The notes: generated by a model not told the origin, from the letters alone. DNA of 64,000 nucleotides from Saprospiraceae bacterium (GCA_016715965.1 JADJXG010000001.1:1927501-1991500), one strand, 5' to 3'. Positions 25,943 through 35,083 are shown, counted from the stretch's first letter. Made by a program: numbers and translations.

Positions 25943-27454
25943 ATGGCTACTACAAGATTTACAAATTTGTTGTTTTTTCTTTTATTAATCCTTATTGGGG
26001 TTTCTGGATGTTGCGACATTTGTTCAAGCTGTTGTAAGGAACCTGTAGACGATCCTTGCGTTCGACCAAGTACAATTGCGGCCAATCAAAATATCTGTCC
26101 TTCTCCAAAAGAAATCTCATTTTCAGTAAGAAATTTTAAATTAGATCCAGCAAATTCCAGCGAAAGAAAAATCTCTTTAAAATATGTTTGCAACCAATTG
26201 ATTATTGATAAGAGTGATAAAGATTTGGTTTATGATAGCATTCTTCCTGTGTTGAAAAAACATGGCTATGTAAAAATAAAAACTTGTCCGTGTGGAGAAA
26301 ATTTTGAATTGTGGGAAAGTTCTGATATTTCTGTTGATCCAATTGATGTAGTACCCCCACCTCCTGTTGCGGGTACAGGAACTGTTCGATCTGTTGGTGT
26401 TCCGAATTTTTATTTGAATGAAGATACCATTGCAATTTCAGATTTAGAACTTCCAGAATCGTTAACTGGTAAAATGATAGAATGTAGAGGACCTGATGGT
26501 GTAAAAATAGCAATTTTGGACTCAGGTGTTGAATTGGATCCAAATCAATTTTTAAGCTACCTGCGCCAACGTCCAGAAGGCAATTGGAATTATTTTAATA
26601 ATGGAATTCCATGTTGTAAAAGCTCAACCAATCAATATGGTATAAATATGGTTTTATCGTCTAGTTCATTTGGAAGTGAACCAGACGATAAGATGGGGCA
26701 TGGTACTGCAGTGAATGCGGTTTTAGCAGGAAGGTCCGTTCCAAATTTTGGACTTACTATTGATATGAAAATAAACAACGTTGCTATATTCGGGACAGCT
26801 TCAGGAGCAGGCACATTATTTGATGCCCTTTGTGGACTGCAGTATGCAATTGATCAGCAATCGCAAATAATTAACATGAGCTGGGGTCTTTCGTATGGAA
26901 ATACCCATTCTGACAGTAAGGTAATATTGATTATTGATAAACTAAAAGAACAATTTCGTGGAATTTTTAGAAGCAATCCGGATATACTTTTCGTTGCAGG
27001 TGCAGGAAATGATAGTTGTGTGATGGGAGATTATTTGTTTTTCCCAGCGTGTTTGGCCAATTCCGATAGTGTCAATAATTTGATTTCAGTTGGAGCATTG
27101 AATAAAAAAGAAGATGGGCTTGCAGAGTTTTCAAATTTTGATACATCAGGAGTAGGTAGGATGGTTGATTTTTATGTAACAGGTGAGAGAATTATTGCAC
27201 CTGCCATACCTGAAAATGCTGACTTGATCAGTGGTTCAACAAGAACTTTAAAATATATGTCAGGCACGTCTTATGCGGCTCCATTGGTAAGTAGGATGGC
27301 AAGTATACTGATTAGTCAGGGTTTAAGTCCGGCAGACGTCAAACAAAGGTTAAAATCTATTTGTGGTACCAATTTTTATTGTGATAAAATCGGTGGAGAT
27401 CTAATTAAAATTGATAGAAGTTCGCTTCAAAAATGCCTTTGTGACCTAAGATAA
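25943..27454 (+). CDS. Subtilisin-family (S8) serine protease, lipoprotein
   Basis: About 503 residues from the ATG at 25943; an upstream frame from 25820 would put 41 residues before the signal and is unlikely. Lipoprotein signal, lipobox V-S-G-C, then a Cys-rich stretch (C-C-D-I-C-S-S-C-C). The S8 catalytic domain holds all three residues: Asp in I-L-D-S-G-V (~192), His in M-G-H-G-T-A (~252) and Ser in S-G-T-S-Y-A-A-P (~441); the oxyanion Asn is in A-G-A-G-N-D-S. A ~150-residue N-terminal region with a proline linker precedes it. It is predicted to act in the periplasm or at the outer membrane. The TPR-CHAT gene starts 11 bases downstream. Low GC, like the first part of that gene. Confidence 0.9.
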   Translation: MATTRFTNLLFFLLLILIGVSGCCDICSSCCKEPVDDPCVRPSTIAANQNICPSPKEISFSVRNFKLDPANSSERKISLKYVCNQLIIDKSDKDLVYDSILPVLKKHGYVKIKTCPCGENFELWESSDISVDPIDVVPPPPVAGTGTVRSVGVPNFYLNEDTIAISDLELPESLTGKMIECRGPDGVKIAILDSGVELDPNQFLSYLRQRPEGNWNYFNNGIPCCKSSTNQYGINMVLSSSSFGSEPDDKMGHGTAVNAVLAGRSVPNFGLTIDMKINNVAIFGTASGAGTLFDALCGLQYAIDQQSQIINMSWGLSYGNTHSDSKVILIIDKLKEQFRGIFRSNPDILFVAGAGNDSCVMGDYLFFPACLANSDSVNNLISVGALNKKEDGLAEFSNFDTSGVGRMVDFYVTGERIIAPAIPENADLISGSTRTLKYMSGTSYAAPLVSRMASILISQGLSPADVKQRLKSICGTNFYCDKIGGDLIKIDRSSLQKCLCDLR

Positions 27455-27465
27455 TTCTTAAAAGG

Positions 27466-30372
27466 ATGGATTATTTGAAAAGATTTTCAATTCTTGCTTT
27501 TCAAAGTGTTCTATTATTTCAGCTCAGTAATTGCTATCAAATTAAAAATAGTATTGACAAGAGCAATATGATAAATGTTGCTAAATTCAATCTTGAATTG
27601 GAAAATAATGTGAATGTTACTGATAGTAATTGGATTGTTCGCGCGGGGCTCATTTTAGATGGAAATTTTGACGGATTTCAAAAAGATTCAAATTTTTTAT
27701 TTCTTGCTGATAAGTTTCATAATAAGGGAAGGGAAATAATGGATCTAAATTTGAAAAATGCAAGAACCTGTTTTTTTGCAGCTGTTAAGCTTAGAAGACA
27801 TTTTTATCAATCCTCCAATCAGTATGATGTATTAAGAGCATATTACAACATTGGGAGTTGTTATTTCCACGAGTCTTATTACAGCGAAGCAATTGCTTAC
27901 TTTGACTCTATTCAATTGTATTCAGCTGAGGCAGGGTTCTATTTAAGTAATTTAGCCTTAATCTTAAAATTGCAAACTTTGAACCAGTTGAATGAATTCG
28001 ATCAAGCCTATAATTTGGCGAGTTCAATGATTAGTAAGATTTTAGTGCAAATGGATTCAACCCGAGGGGAGGATCCCAAACAAATCAATGAAGCATTTGG
28101 AGTTTTGGTTTCATTGGTTGAAAATTTTTTAAATATTGAACTTCAGGAAGATTACATAAAGCATTTGATGGTTGTTATAGATCAAATTGATGCTAAACTT
28201 GTAAATTATGGTCAGGTATCAATATATCAAGAATACATTGGGAGATTAGAGAATTTGAGAGGGTTTTTATTGATTGCTTTGGCCAATTTACAGCTTGATG
28301 CCCATGCAAAAGAAAAGTATTATCGATTGGCAATCACCAATTTTAGACAAGCTGAAAGTAAATTTTATGAATTGCAAGATTATGCAAGGGTTGCGATTAT
28401 AAAAAGGAATTTGACTTATGTTTATTTTAAAACTTTAGAATTTGATAAAGGGATTGAGGCGGGCAGAGCTGGTATTCAGGTCTTGGAAAAACTTTCTGAC
28501 CCAACACATTTTAATAACATTCCAATGTATTTAGGATTGGGAGCAAATTTGTACAAGGCCAACAAGCTTGATTCTGCAAGCATGGCTTATTTTCAAGCAC
28601 TTTTGTTATTCGGTCCCAATCTTAAACCAGGAGAACTGCCGAATATTGGTGTATTCAGAATCGACTATAAATCAAGTCTTGTATTACTTGGTTCTATTGG
28701 AAGACTCCGACTCCGATTGGCTCAGGACAGTCTTGCCCTCTTGCCTTACGCCAATGCTGCCTATGATACCTTGTTTGCATTGATCAATGATTTGCGTGCA
28801 AACTTAATCAACGACGAGGCCAAGATGTTGTTGGCAAAACAATCCCAGGAATGGTTGCCGGATGCATTTGAGGATATCAAACAGCTTTATTATTTATCCA
28901 AAGATTCTTTTTATCTGGAGCAAGCTTTTAAAATTGCCGAACAGGGAAAAGCTTTCTCTTTGTTGGAAGCTTCACGATTGAAGAATGCTTCTGAGTTGTT
29001 GTCTAAAGAATTGCAAAGAAATCAGGAAGAACTAAATCAACTTGAATTAAAAGCCGTTAATGGATCAGATTCAGTGAAACATGTTGTCGAACAAAAGAAA
29101 ATAGCTTTCTTGTCAAAACTAAAAAAACAAGCTCCGGACTATTTTGCACTTAAATTCAAGGGCCCCGACATCAGCATTAGTGCCATCCAGCAAAGTTTAT
29201 TGGACAGCAATCAAGCCATGCTACAGTATTTTGTGCAGGAGGAGCGACTCAATGTATTCGTATTGACCAAAGATTTATTTGCTTTGGATACCATTCCAAT
29301 TCATAAGGACGAACTCTACTCTTTAATCGATCAGTTCTATGACAACATCAATCCGGAAAATGAACAGGGAAGTGTAGATCCACTCAAATCGAAAAAATTT
29401 ATCGAAGCCTCCAACACACTTTATCGAAACCTATTGGGAAAAACCATGGCTCAGTACACCTTACCCGAGCGACTAATCATAATACCTGATGGCAGACTCA
29501 ATGATCTTTCGTTTGATGCCTTGTTGTGTAAAGTGGACGAACCGGGTAATGATCTGGTCCTGCAAGCCAAAAGTCAGAATTATCTGATACAGAACAAATC
29601 CATTAGCTACTGCTTTTCTGCCAGTCTGCTCCAGGAGATGAAGCTGCGTTCGGTAAATTCAAATCTTTCCAATCAACTCGCTTTGTTTGCTCCTGTATTT
29701 CAAAAGGAGTCCACCACACTTCCTTTTATGGTAAATCAGGAAGCAGAAGTTAAGAGCATTCAGTCACAGGTGTCCGATGCAAAGTTGAATCCTGAATCGA
29801 GCAAAGAGGAATTTTTAAAAGCCATCCAGAAATACAATTATCTCCATCTCTGCGCGCATGGTTTTGTTTCTCAGGATCCGGATCAGAGTTTTATTGCCTT
29901 TCGTCAAAATTCTACCACACCCGATACCACTCAGTTTTTCTATTTGGAGGAGCTCTATCACCACAAATTGAATCAGGAGCTCATTACCCTGACCGCTTGT
30001 GAGACCGCCCTGGGCGAGCACATGGAAGGAGAGGGAAACATCAGTCTGGCCAGAGGATTTGCCTACGCCGGAGTAAAATCATTTATCACCACGCTTTGGA
30101 AAATTCAGACCAGCGGAGCTGCACAGATCGTTCCGGCCTTTTACAAGTATTTTCTCAAAGAAAAAATGCCCAAGGATGTGGCATTGGCCACCAGCAAAAG
30201 AGATTTTCTGAATGCCGGTAAAGGAGTATATCCTGAAAACTGGGCAGGCATGATCCTGATTGGCAATACGGCTCCAGCGGCTGTTGATCAGGACAATAAC
30301 TGGTGGATGTTTGTTTCGTTGGTCATCCTTCTTCTTGTCTTATTACTGTGGCAGGTTTTCAAGCGCAGATAG
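27466..30372 (+). CDS. TPR-CHAT (caspase-fold) protein with C-terminal membrane anchor
   Basis: 968 residues. The N-terminal signal has a possible lipobox (L-S-N-C, ~23). Helical TPR-like repeats cover ~100-500. A CHAT domain lies at ~600-930, with catalytic His in L-C-A-H-G (~797) and Cys in T-A-C-E-T-A (~845), followed by A-R-G-F-A-Y-A-G. One transmembrane segment sits at ~943-963, with a K-R-R end. CHAT domains are caspase-like proteases often paired with other effectors. The position 11 bases after an exported subtilisin suggests the two work together outside the cytoplasm. Base composition changes sharply inside the gene: 27541-27600 is ~23% GC and 30001-30060 ~58%, with the shift near 28.5-28.7 kb. 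Confidence 0.88.
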   Translation: MDYLKRFSILAFQSVLLFQLSNCYQIKNSIDKSNMINVAKFNLELENNVNVTDSNWIVRAGLILDGNFDGFQKDSNFLFLADKFHNKGREIMDLNLKNARTCFFAAVKLRRHFYQSSNQYDVLRAYYNIGSCYFHESYYSEAIAYFDSIQLYSAEAGFYLSNLALILKLQTLNQLNEFDQAYNLASSMISKILVQMDSTRGEDPKQINEAFGVLVSLVENFLNIELQEDYIKHLMVVIDQIDAKLVNYGQVSIYQEYIGRLENLRGFLLIALANLQLDAHAKEKYYRLAITNFRQAESKFYELQDYARVAIIKRNLTYVYFKTLEFDKGIEAGRAGIQVLEKLSDPTHFNNIPMYLGLGANLYKANKLDSASMAYFQALLLFGPNLKPGELPNIGVFRIDYKSSLVLLGSIGRLRLRLAQDSLALLPYANAAYDTLFALINDLRANLINDEAKMLLAKQSQEWLPDAFEDIKQLYYLSKDSFYLEQAFKIAEQGKAFSLLEASRLKNASELLSKELQRNQEELNQLELKAVNGSDSVKHVVEQKKIAFLSKLKKQAPDYFALKFKGPDISISAIQQSLLDSNQAMLQYFVQEERLNVFVLTKDLFALDTIPIHKDELYSLIDQFYDNINPENEQGSVDPLKSKKFIEASNTLYRNLLGKTMAQYTLPERLIIIPDGRLNDLSFDALLCKVDEPGNDLVLQAKSQNYLIQNKSISYCFSASLLQEMKLRSVNSNLSNQLALFAPVFQKESTTLPFMVNQEAEVKSIQSQVSDAKLNPESSKEEFLKAIQKYNYLHLCAHGFVSQDPDQSFIAFRQNSTTPDTTQFFYLEELYHHKLNQELITLTACETALGEHMEGEGNISLARGFAYAGVKSFITTLWKIQTSGAAQIVPAFYKYFLKEKMPKDVALATSKRDFLNAGKGVYPENWAGMILIGNTAPAAVDQDNNWWMFVSLVILLLVLLLWQVFKRR

Positions 30373-30423
30373 CACATTCCAAAAGATTTCTAAAAAACGA
30401 ACAGCCGGCAAACCCAATGTTTT

Positions 30424-30431
30424 TATCTTTG
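30424..30431 (+). promoter_or_regulatory. Bacteroidota -7 box for tRNA-Val
   Basis: TATCTTTG ending 9 bases before the first tRNA base, so transcription would begin just before or at the 5' leader. Confidence 0.6.
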
Positions 30432-30440
30432 CGCCTCATT

Positions 30441-30515
30441 GGGTGTTTAGCTCAGTTGGTTCAGAGCGCCGCCTTGACAGGGCGGAGGTCGGCAGTTCGA
30501 GCCTGCCAACACCCA
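30441..30515 (+). tRNA. tRNA-Val, anticodon GAC
   Basis: A full cloverleaf can be drawn. The acceptor GGGTGTT (30441-30447) pairs with AACACCC (30508-30514), and the discriminator is A. The D stem is GCTC/GAGC, and the anticodon stem CCGCC/GGCGG holds loop TTGACAG, so the anticodon is GAC (reads GUC/GUU). The T arm is GGCAG-TTCGAGC-CTGCC. The CCA end is not encoded. A T-run follows directly. Confidence 0.95.
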
Positions 30516-30544
30516 CTTTTTTTTATCATAAACAATAGACTGCA

Positions 30545-30898
30545 ATGAAAATCCATCCAATCTTTCTTTTGGTTCTCTCTTTTACTAGCTTTGGTTTTAT
30601 CCAATCCAGTTTCGCTCAATCCAAAACGGTGAATGTCAAAGAATTGATGGATAAAAAACCGGGAATTCTGATTGACGTGCGCAGCATCGAAGAATGGAAT
30701 GCAGGTCATCACCAACTTGCAAAACATTACGATTGGAGCAATGGCGATTTTGAAAAAGCCAGTGTCAATTTTGATAAGAACAAGACCTATTATCTCTATT
30801 GCGCTGCTGGACGTAGAGCCGGAGACGCCGCTGAGTTCTTAAAAAAGAAGGGATTCAAAAATGCGGTAAACCTTGGCGGTTTGAGCAATCTGAAGTAG
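30545..30898 (+). CDS. Exported single-domain rhodanese
   Basis: 117 residues. A signal peptide covers ~1-25 (ending S-F-A-Q-S). The rhodanese domain begins V-K-E-L-M-D-K-K-P-G-I-L-I-D-V-R, and the active-site loop Y-C-A-A-G-R-R-A places the catalytic Cys at ~86. It ends with K-N-A-V-N-L-G-G-L. It is expected in the periplasm as a sulfurtransferase or thiol/sulfide carrier. It lies 30 bases after the tRNA. Confidence 0.9.
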   Translation: MKIHPIFLLVLSFTSFGFIQSSFAQSKTVNVKELMDKKPGILIDVRSIEEWNAGHHQLAKHYDWSNGDFEKASVNFDKNKTYYLYCAAGRRAGDAAEFLKKKGFKNAVNLGGLSNLK

Positions 30899-30928
30899 GA
30901 ATATAAAATATTGATATAAAATATTTTA

Positions 30929-30936
30929 TATATTTG
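30929..30936 (+). promoter_or_regulatory. Bacteroidota -7 box for hflX
   Basis: TATATTTG in an AT-rich tract, 23 bases before the TTG start of hflX. Confidence 0.55.
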
Positions 30937-30959
30937 ATTAATATTTAATGTAATTAATT

Positions 30960-32168
30960 TTGAATTCTAGCTGGAATACCAGACAGGTTTCCCGGCCCAA
31001 TTCTCAAGAACCCGAAAAGGCCATTTTAGTGGGTCTGATCTTGCCGGGTCAATCGGAGGCATTGGTGCAGGAGCATCTGGATGAATTGGAGTTTCTCGCC
31101 CTCACGGCCGGTGCCCTGGTGATCAAGCGGTACATCCAAAAACTAAACGGACCCGACAGCCGTACCTACATCGGCAAAGGAAAGGTGGAGGAAATAGCGG
31201 CTTACATTGATTTGTTTCCGGCGGACATGGTCATTTTTGACGATGATCTGAGTGGCAAGCAACAAAATATTCTGGAAGAAATTCTGAAAGTAAAAATCAT
31301 CGACCGCAGCTTTTTGATCCTGGATATTTTTGCGAGCAGGGCACAAACCGCACAGGCGCGCACCCAGGTAGAACTGGCCCAACTCCAGTACATTTACCCA
31401 AAGCTGAGAGGGATGTGGACCCACCTTGAAAGACAGCGCGGGGGCATCGGGATGCGGGGGCCGGGCGAACAGGAAATCGAAACAGACCGCAGGATCGTCA
31501 AGGAAAAGATTGCCATTCTCAAGAAAAAACTGGAAAAAATCGATCTTCAAAACGTAACCCAGAGGAAAAACAGAGACGAGATGATCAGGGTTTCTCTGGT
31601 AGGTTATACCAATGTGGGTAAATCCACGCTCATGAATCTGGTGAGTAAATCGGATGTCTTTGCTGAGAATAAATTGTTTGCCACCCTGGATACGACCGTG
31701 CGCAAAGTCGTCTGGGATGCCATGCCTTTTTTAATGTCGGACACCGTTGGATTTATCCGAAAACTTCCTCATCATTTGATCGAAAGTTTTAAGTCCACCC
31801 TGGACGAGGTACGGGAAAGTGATATACTCTTGCATGTGATTGATGTAGCCCATCCGGCTTTTAAGGATCAGATTCAGACGGTTCAAAAAACTTTGGAGGA
31901 CATGGGCCTGAAGGAAAAAAAGCTCATCATGATTTTCAATAAGATGGACCGATGGAGAGAAATCACTTTCGACGATTATGTGGATCAGGCCACCAAAAAT
32001 CAGATCGAAGCAGATCTAAAGGACAGTCTTCAAAACAAATACAAGGTTCAAATGGAATTTATTTCGGCAAAGTCCATGGAAAACATCGAAAATCTCAGGG
32101 TTTTGTTGAAGGCTGAAATCGAGAAAATGTATGCAATCCGGTATCCGTATCGGGCGAAGAAGTTTTAA
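30960..32168 (+). CDS. hflX: Ribosome-associated GTPase HflX
   Basis: 402 residues, normal length. The N-terminal domain contains G-K-G-K-V-E-E-I and I-D-R-S-F-L-I-L-D-I-F, then the long helix region R-G-G-I-G-M-R-G-P-G-E. The GTPase domain has G1 G-Y-T-N-V-G-K-S (~213-220), G3 D-T-V-G-F and G4 N-K-M-D. It splits or rescues stalled ribosomes. The only usable start near the N-terminus is TTG at 30960: the nearby ATG at 30948 hits a stop at once. Confidence 0.94.
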   Translation: MNSSWNTRQVSRPNSQEPEKAILVGLILPGQSEALVQEHLDELEFLALTAGALVIKRYIQKLNGPDSRTYIGKGKVEEIAAYIDLFPADMVIFDDDLSGKQQNILEEILKVKIIDRSFLILDIFASRAQTAQARTQVELAQLQYIYPKLRGMWTHLERQRGGIGMRGPGEQEIETDRRIVKEKIAILKKKLEKIDLQNVTQRKNRDEMIRVSLVGYTNVGKSTLMNLVSKSDVFAENKLFATLDTTVRKVVWDAMPFLMSDTVGFIRKLPHHLIESFKSTLDEVRESDILLHVIDVAHPAFKDQIQTVQKTLEDMGLKEKKLIMIFNKMDRWREITFDDYVDQATKNQIEADLKDSLQNKYKVQMEFISAKSMENIENLRVLLKAEIEKMYAIRYPYRAKKF

Positions 32169-32346
32169 AGGAAGGGAGTAAGTATTTAGTTTTTAGCCTT
32201 GCAGTTTTCATCAGCGTGAGCCCAAAAAACTGACTGAGCACCGGGAGAAAAACTGTTGGGCAGTTGAGACTTTGAGCGGTTTGGAAAGAATGAATGGGAA
32301 ACCGGCATTCTACAATTTGTTTTTAAATTTATACCAGATCAAATAA

Positions 32347-32973
32347 TCAGGCATCGGCTTTGATCCAGAGTTTTAGTTTGCGGTCAAATTCGCTGCATTG
32401 CAGTTGGTAGCTGGCCGGAATCTCTTTCAGATGACTAAAATAAGTGACCAGTCTGGTACCCTGGGGCATTCCATCCAGTTGCTCCCTGACATGCTCAGAA
32501 TACCGATTGTACAAGTCGCGGTGAAGCAGGAGGCTGTCATCGATTCTCTCTTCGACCGATAGATTTTCGTGGAAAGAATTGAAAAAATAAAATGCCTCGA
32601 AATCCCTGAAAGAAATGTCCAGGACATTCGCATGAATCATCTCCACCCTGGAGATTTTAAAACGCTCGCAAACGCCTCTGGCGATGCTGCAAAGATCCAG
32701 TCTTTGTTCGACCCCGTAATAATAAGCATCGGAGCAAACGGCCCCAATGGTACAGAACTTGCCGGCGCCCGCGCCGATGTCCAATATTTTCGAGACCCCG
32801 GGATGGGAAAGCCATTCGACAGCCTGTTTGCTCACCTCGAGGGGAGAGAAATGGGTCAGGGCCAATTTGCGGATCGCGGGCGGATAGATTTTATTGAATT
32901 CCGCATCGGAGATCTGCTGGCCGGATTGAATGAGTTTGAGAAGCATGGGCTTGTACAGACGATGGATGGACAT
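32347..32973 (-). CDS. Class I SAM-dependent methyltransferase
   Basis: 208 residues. Motif I is I-L-D-I-G-A-G-A-G-K-F (~62-72), with Y-G-V-E-Q-R (motif II) and a later F-F-N-S-F-H-E-N segment. The substrate is unknown; the N-terminal helix and the lack of extra domains resemble small-molecule methyltransferases. It ends convergent with hflX. The gap between them (32169-32346) holds nothing I can name. Confidence 0.8.
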   Translation of the reverse strand: MSIHRLYKPMLLKLIQSGQQISDAEFNKIYPPAIRKLALTHFSPLEVSKQAVEWLSHPGVSKILDIGAGAGKFCTIGAVCSDAYYYGVEQRLDLCSIARGVCERFKISRVEMIHANVLDISFRDFEAFYFFNSFHENLSVEERIDDSLLLHRDLYNRYSEHVREQLDGMPQGTRLVTYFSHLKEIPASYQLQCSEFDRKLKLWIKADA

Positions 32974-33296
32974 GGTCCAATGAGGGCAAAATTAATTCAA
33001 TCCCCGGAAGGGCTTCTCATCCATGGAAAAATTCTAACTTTGCCCAGACAAAAGGGAGCAGCACAGGCCGATGCATCTTGATTCGCTTCAAAGATTGTAT
33101 CAAGCTCACAGTCAGTCGAATACAGAGAAGTATCCAAAAACTGACGGAGGCGAAGCCATTTAAAATTTTGAGAAATCCGGATTCTTTTATTCATCTGCCC
33201 CTGTGGAAGGCAGGGCATCAATTGTCGGGTGCATTGCATTGGCTCAGACCAGTGGAATATAGCCCGCGAATGGCAAAGCTACTTGTATGATTCTTA
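32974..33296. other. Gene-poor stretch at the border of the accessory region
   Basis: No convincing gene. Short frames on both strands overlap each other and match nothing I recognise. The stretch leads directly into the recombinase remnant at 33297 and may hold other decayed sequence. Confidence 0.5.
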
Positions 33297-33428
33297 ATGG
33301 GCGTTGATCCAAGAATCGTCCAGCAATACCCTGGACATGCATCTTCAAAGACCACTGAAATTTATACCCATATTGCAGATAAGTTTAAATTTGAAATAAA
33401 AAGCCCAATCGATGAAAAAGATGGCTAA
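33297..33428 (+). pseudogene. C-terminal remnant of a tyrosine recombinase (XerD/IntI-like)
   Basis: 43 codons plus TAA. The frame reads G-V-D-P-R-I-V-Q-Q-Y-P-G-H-A-S-S-K-T-T-E, then I-Y-T-H-I and I-K-S-P-I-D. This is the end of a Bacteroidota tyrosine integrase: the late G-H box, the nucleophile Tyr in I-Y-T-H, and the I-K-S-P-(L/I)-D tail. A Leu usually before G-H is Pro here. No catalytic N-terminal part is present upstream, so it cannot be active. It marks the left border of the cassette-like region. Confidence 0.8.
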
Positions 33429-33437
33429 TACCATTAT

Positions 33438-33445
33438 TATATTTG
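33438..33445 (+). promoter_or_regulatory. Bacteroidota -7 box and adjacent palindrome
   Basis: TATATTTG 10 bases after the recombinase remnant. It is followed within 15 bases by the palindrome CGAAATTTCG. It could drive the first cassette gene (start 33642), leaving a long leader. Confidence 0.4.
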
Positions 33446-33641
33446 CAATACCTACGAAATTTCGAAAGTATAGATGTTAGAGGTAAGCGGCTCAGGACAA
33501 TAACGACAATGAAATTTTTACATAACAAAACTTCTTTCAATTTTATCAACAGAACTCTTGGATAGACAATTATCAGTTTGGGACCAAACAATAAACTTCA
33601 ACTGACTAACTGTGCAGTGGAACGCCATTAAAATAGTACTT

Positions 33642-34496
33642 ATGCAGCACCTTATAGAATTGAAGTATGTCTTTATCCTTGCCATGTTGTTAACATGTTC
33701 TGTAAGTTTAGGTCAAAATATCAAGTCCGACTTTAGCCACGTAGAAATTGTCTTGGATTCGGCTTCTTTTGAAAAACTAGTCGCAAACGATTTTATTAAG
33801 AACAAATTAGCGTCTTGTATCTATGATACGATGTTGCTTTCTCCGTTGGTACTTAGTTATTACATAAATGGTCAAAATAATTTTATCCACTTCAACCCTA
33901 GCAGAGGGTACTTTGCTACACAACGAGGCACAGCTTACCTGATTTTCCAGACACGAAGACCCGGACAAGGAAAACTATTGGAACAACAGTGGCGTATGGT
34001 TGCCAAAGACTCTATTGTCTCTTATGATTTTGTGGGGTCAGATTTTACATTAACCGAAATCGTGTATAATCACCATGACCGTCTTAGTAATAAGCTGGAC
34101 AATCACCTAATACCAATGTTGAGTTCTTACTCAGTTGAGAGTTTTCGGAAATGGGGACTCGGTGATTCTGTAGAAGTTAGCGTCAAGCAATTTTTATCAA
34201 GTTCGATAAGCAAAAATAAACTGTTTGAAAAAATAGTTTCTATTGAGTTGGCAATTTCACAAAAAGAGCTGAGAGACCTCATTCCTGTTTTGGAGCTAGT
34301 CGGATACAGAAAAAAGAAAAACAAATTTATTAAGCCAAATGAACCGACAATATCTTATATTATAAGCAATCAGCTAAATGAACCAAAAATTAAAAAATTG
34401 ACCTTAGTTCTTACCGAGGATGTCGGTAACCAAAACTTTGACTTTGGAGGGGTAATTTTTACAATTGTGAAAAATAGAGCACAGTTTATCTTTTGA
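33642..34496 (+). CDS. Secreted protein, DUF5829-like
   Basis: About 284 residues from the ATG at 33642; the GTG at 33612 is possible but would put 10 residues before a clean signal peptide (M-Q-H-L-I-E-L-K ... S-L-G-Q). The central H-F-N-P-S-R-G-Y-F-A-T-Q-R-G-T-A and Q-T-R-R-P-G-Q-G-K segments resemble the uncharacterised DUF5829 group as far as I recall. No catalytic site can be named. It is the first gene after the recombinase remnant and is followed by an imperfect palindromic region. Confidence 0.65.
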   Translation: MQHLIELKYVFILAMLLTCSVSLGQNIKSDFSHVEIVLDSASFEKLVANDFIKNKLASCIYDTMLLSPLVLSYYINGQNNFIHFNPSRGYFATQRGTAYLIFQTRRPGQGKLLEQQWRMVAKDSIVSYDFVGSDFTLTEIVYNHHDRLSNKLDNHLIPMLSSYSVESFRKWGLGDSVEVSVKQFLSSSISKNKLFEKIVSIELAISQKELRDLIPVLELVGYRKKKNKFIKPNEPTISYIISNQLNEPKIKKLTLVLTEDVGNQNFDFGGVIFTIVKNRAQFIF

Positions 34497-34766
34497 CCAC
34501 ACAACTGCAAGCACGGGATATGCGGAAGTGGACAGATAATAACAGAATTAAACTTACAAAAATATGGACGGCTTACGAAGCCACCAGCTGCTACCAAAAT
34601 GCTTATGCAATGGCGGTATTTGGTGTAAATTTGTATCTTTAGTTTTCAACCAAGGGTTTTGTCACAGTTGACAGTGACGGGTAGAACGCGGTAAACATTC
34701 CGCTATGCTTCATTTTTTAGCGCTCCTATTCCCTCCACTGCATTAGCACATAAGTTATGTGGATAG
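34497..34766. repeat. Candidate attC-like region after the DUF5829-like gene
   Basis: CCACACAAC directly after the stop and GTTATGTGG at 34754-34762 form outer inverted ends, with only weak inner pairing. There is no gene between them. It matches the layout of the downstream cassette ends but less clearly. Confidence 0.3.
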
Positions 34767-34813
34767 CTTAAATAAAAGTGGAACTAAATTTCAGTTGCAA
34801 ATGTTAGTTGTAG

Positions 34814-34821
34814 TATATTTG
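34814..34821 (+). promoter_or_regulatory. Bacteroidota -7 box directly before hicA
   Basis: TATATTTG ends 4 bases before the GTG start of hicA, so the mRNA would start at or next to the start codon. Confidence 0.5.
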
Positions 34822-34825
34822 CAGT

Positions 34826-35083
34826 GTGAGTAAATTTCAAAAAATAGTAGATCGTTTAATAAGTGGTTCAGGAACAATTACTTATGCTGAATTGGTCTAT
34901 ATTTTATCAAAATTTGGTTATAAAGAAATCAAAATAGGTAAAACAAGTGGTTCTCGGGTTGCTTTTTATAATGACTCTAAAAGGTTATTGATTAGATTGC
35001 ACAAACCACACCCTGGAAACGAATTAAAAGAATATCAAACCAAGCTCATTCGAACTCATCTTGAACAAAATAAACTATTATGA
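34826..35083 (+). CDS. hicA: HicA-like mRNA interferase toxin
   Basis: 85 residues, typical of HicA. The dsRBD-like fold elements are visible: Y-A-E-L-V-Y-I-L-S-K-F-G-Y, then G-K-T-S-G-S-R-V-A-F-Y, and H-K-P-H-P. The usual catalytic His in the G-S-H motif is Arg here (G-S-R), though a later H-K-P-H remains. HicA cleaves mRNA during stress. GTG start; it overlaps the antitoxin gene by 4 bases. First of three toxin-antitoxin units in a row. Confidence 0.8.
   Translation: MSKFQKIVDRLISGSGTITYAELVYILSKFGYKEIKIGKTSGSRVAFYNDSKRLLIRLHKPHPGNELKEYQTKLIRTHLEQNKLL

Noticed and set aside
33078..33290. Frame of 70 codons before the recombinase remnant
   Set aside because: Overlaps an opposite frame, no recognised motif; probably decayed DNA.
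30441..33428. tRNA-Val as the integration site of the accessory region
   Set aside because: The recombinase remnant is ~2.8 kb away across core genes (hflX), and I see no duplicate of the tRNA 3' end further right.
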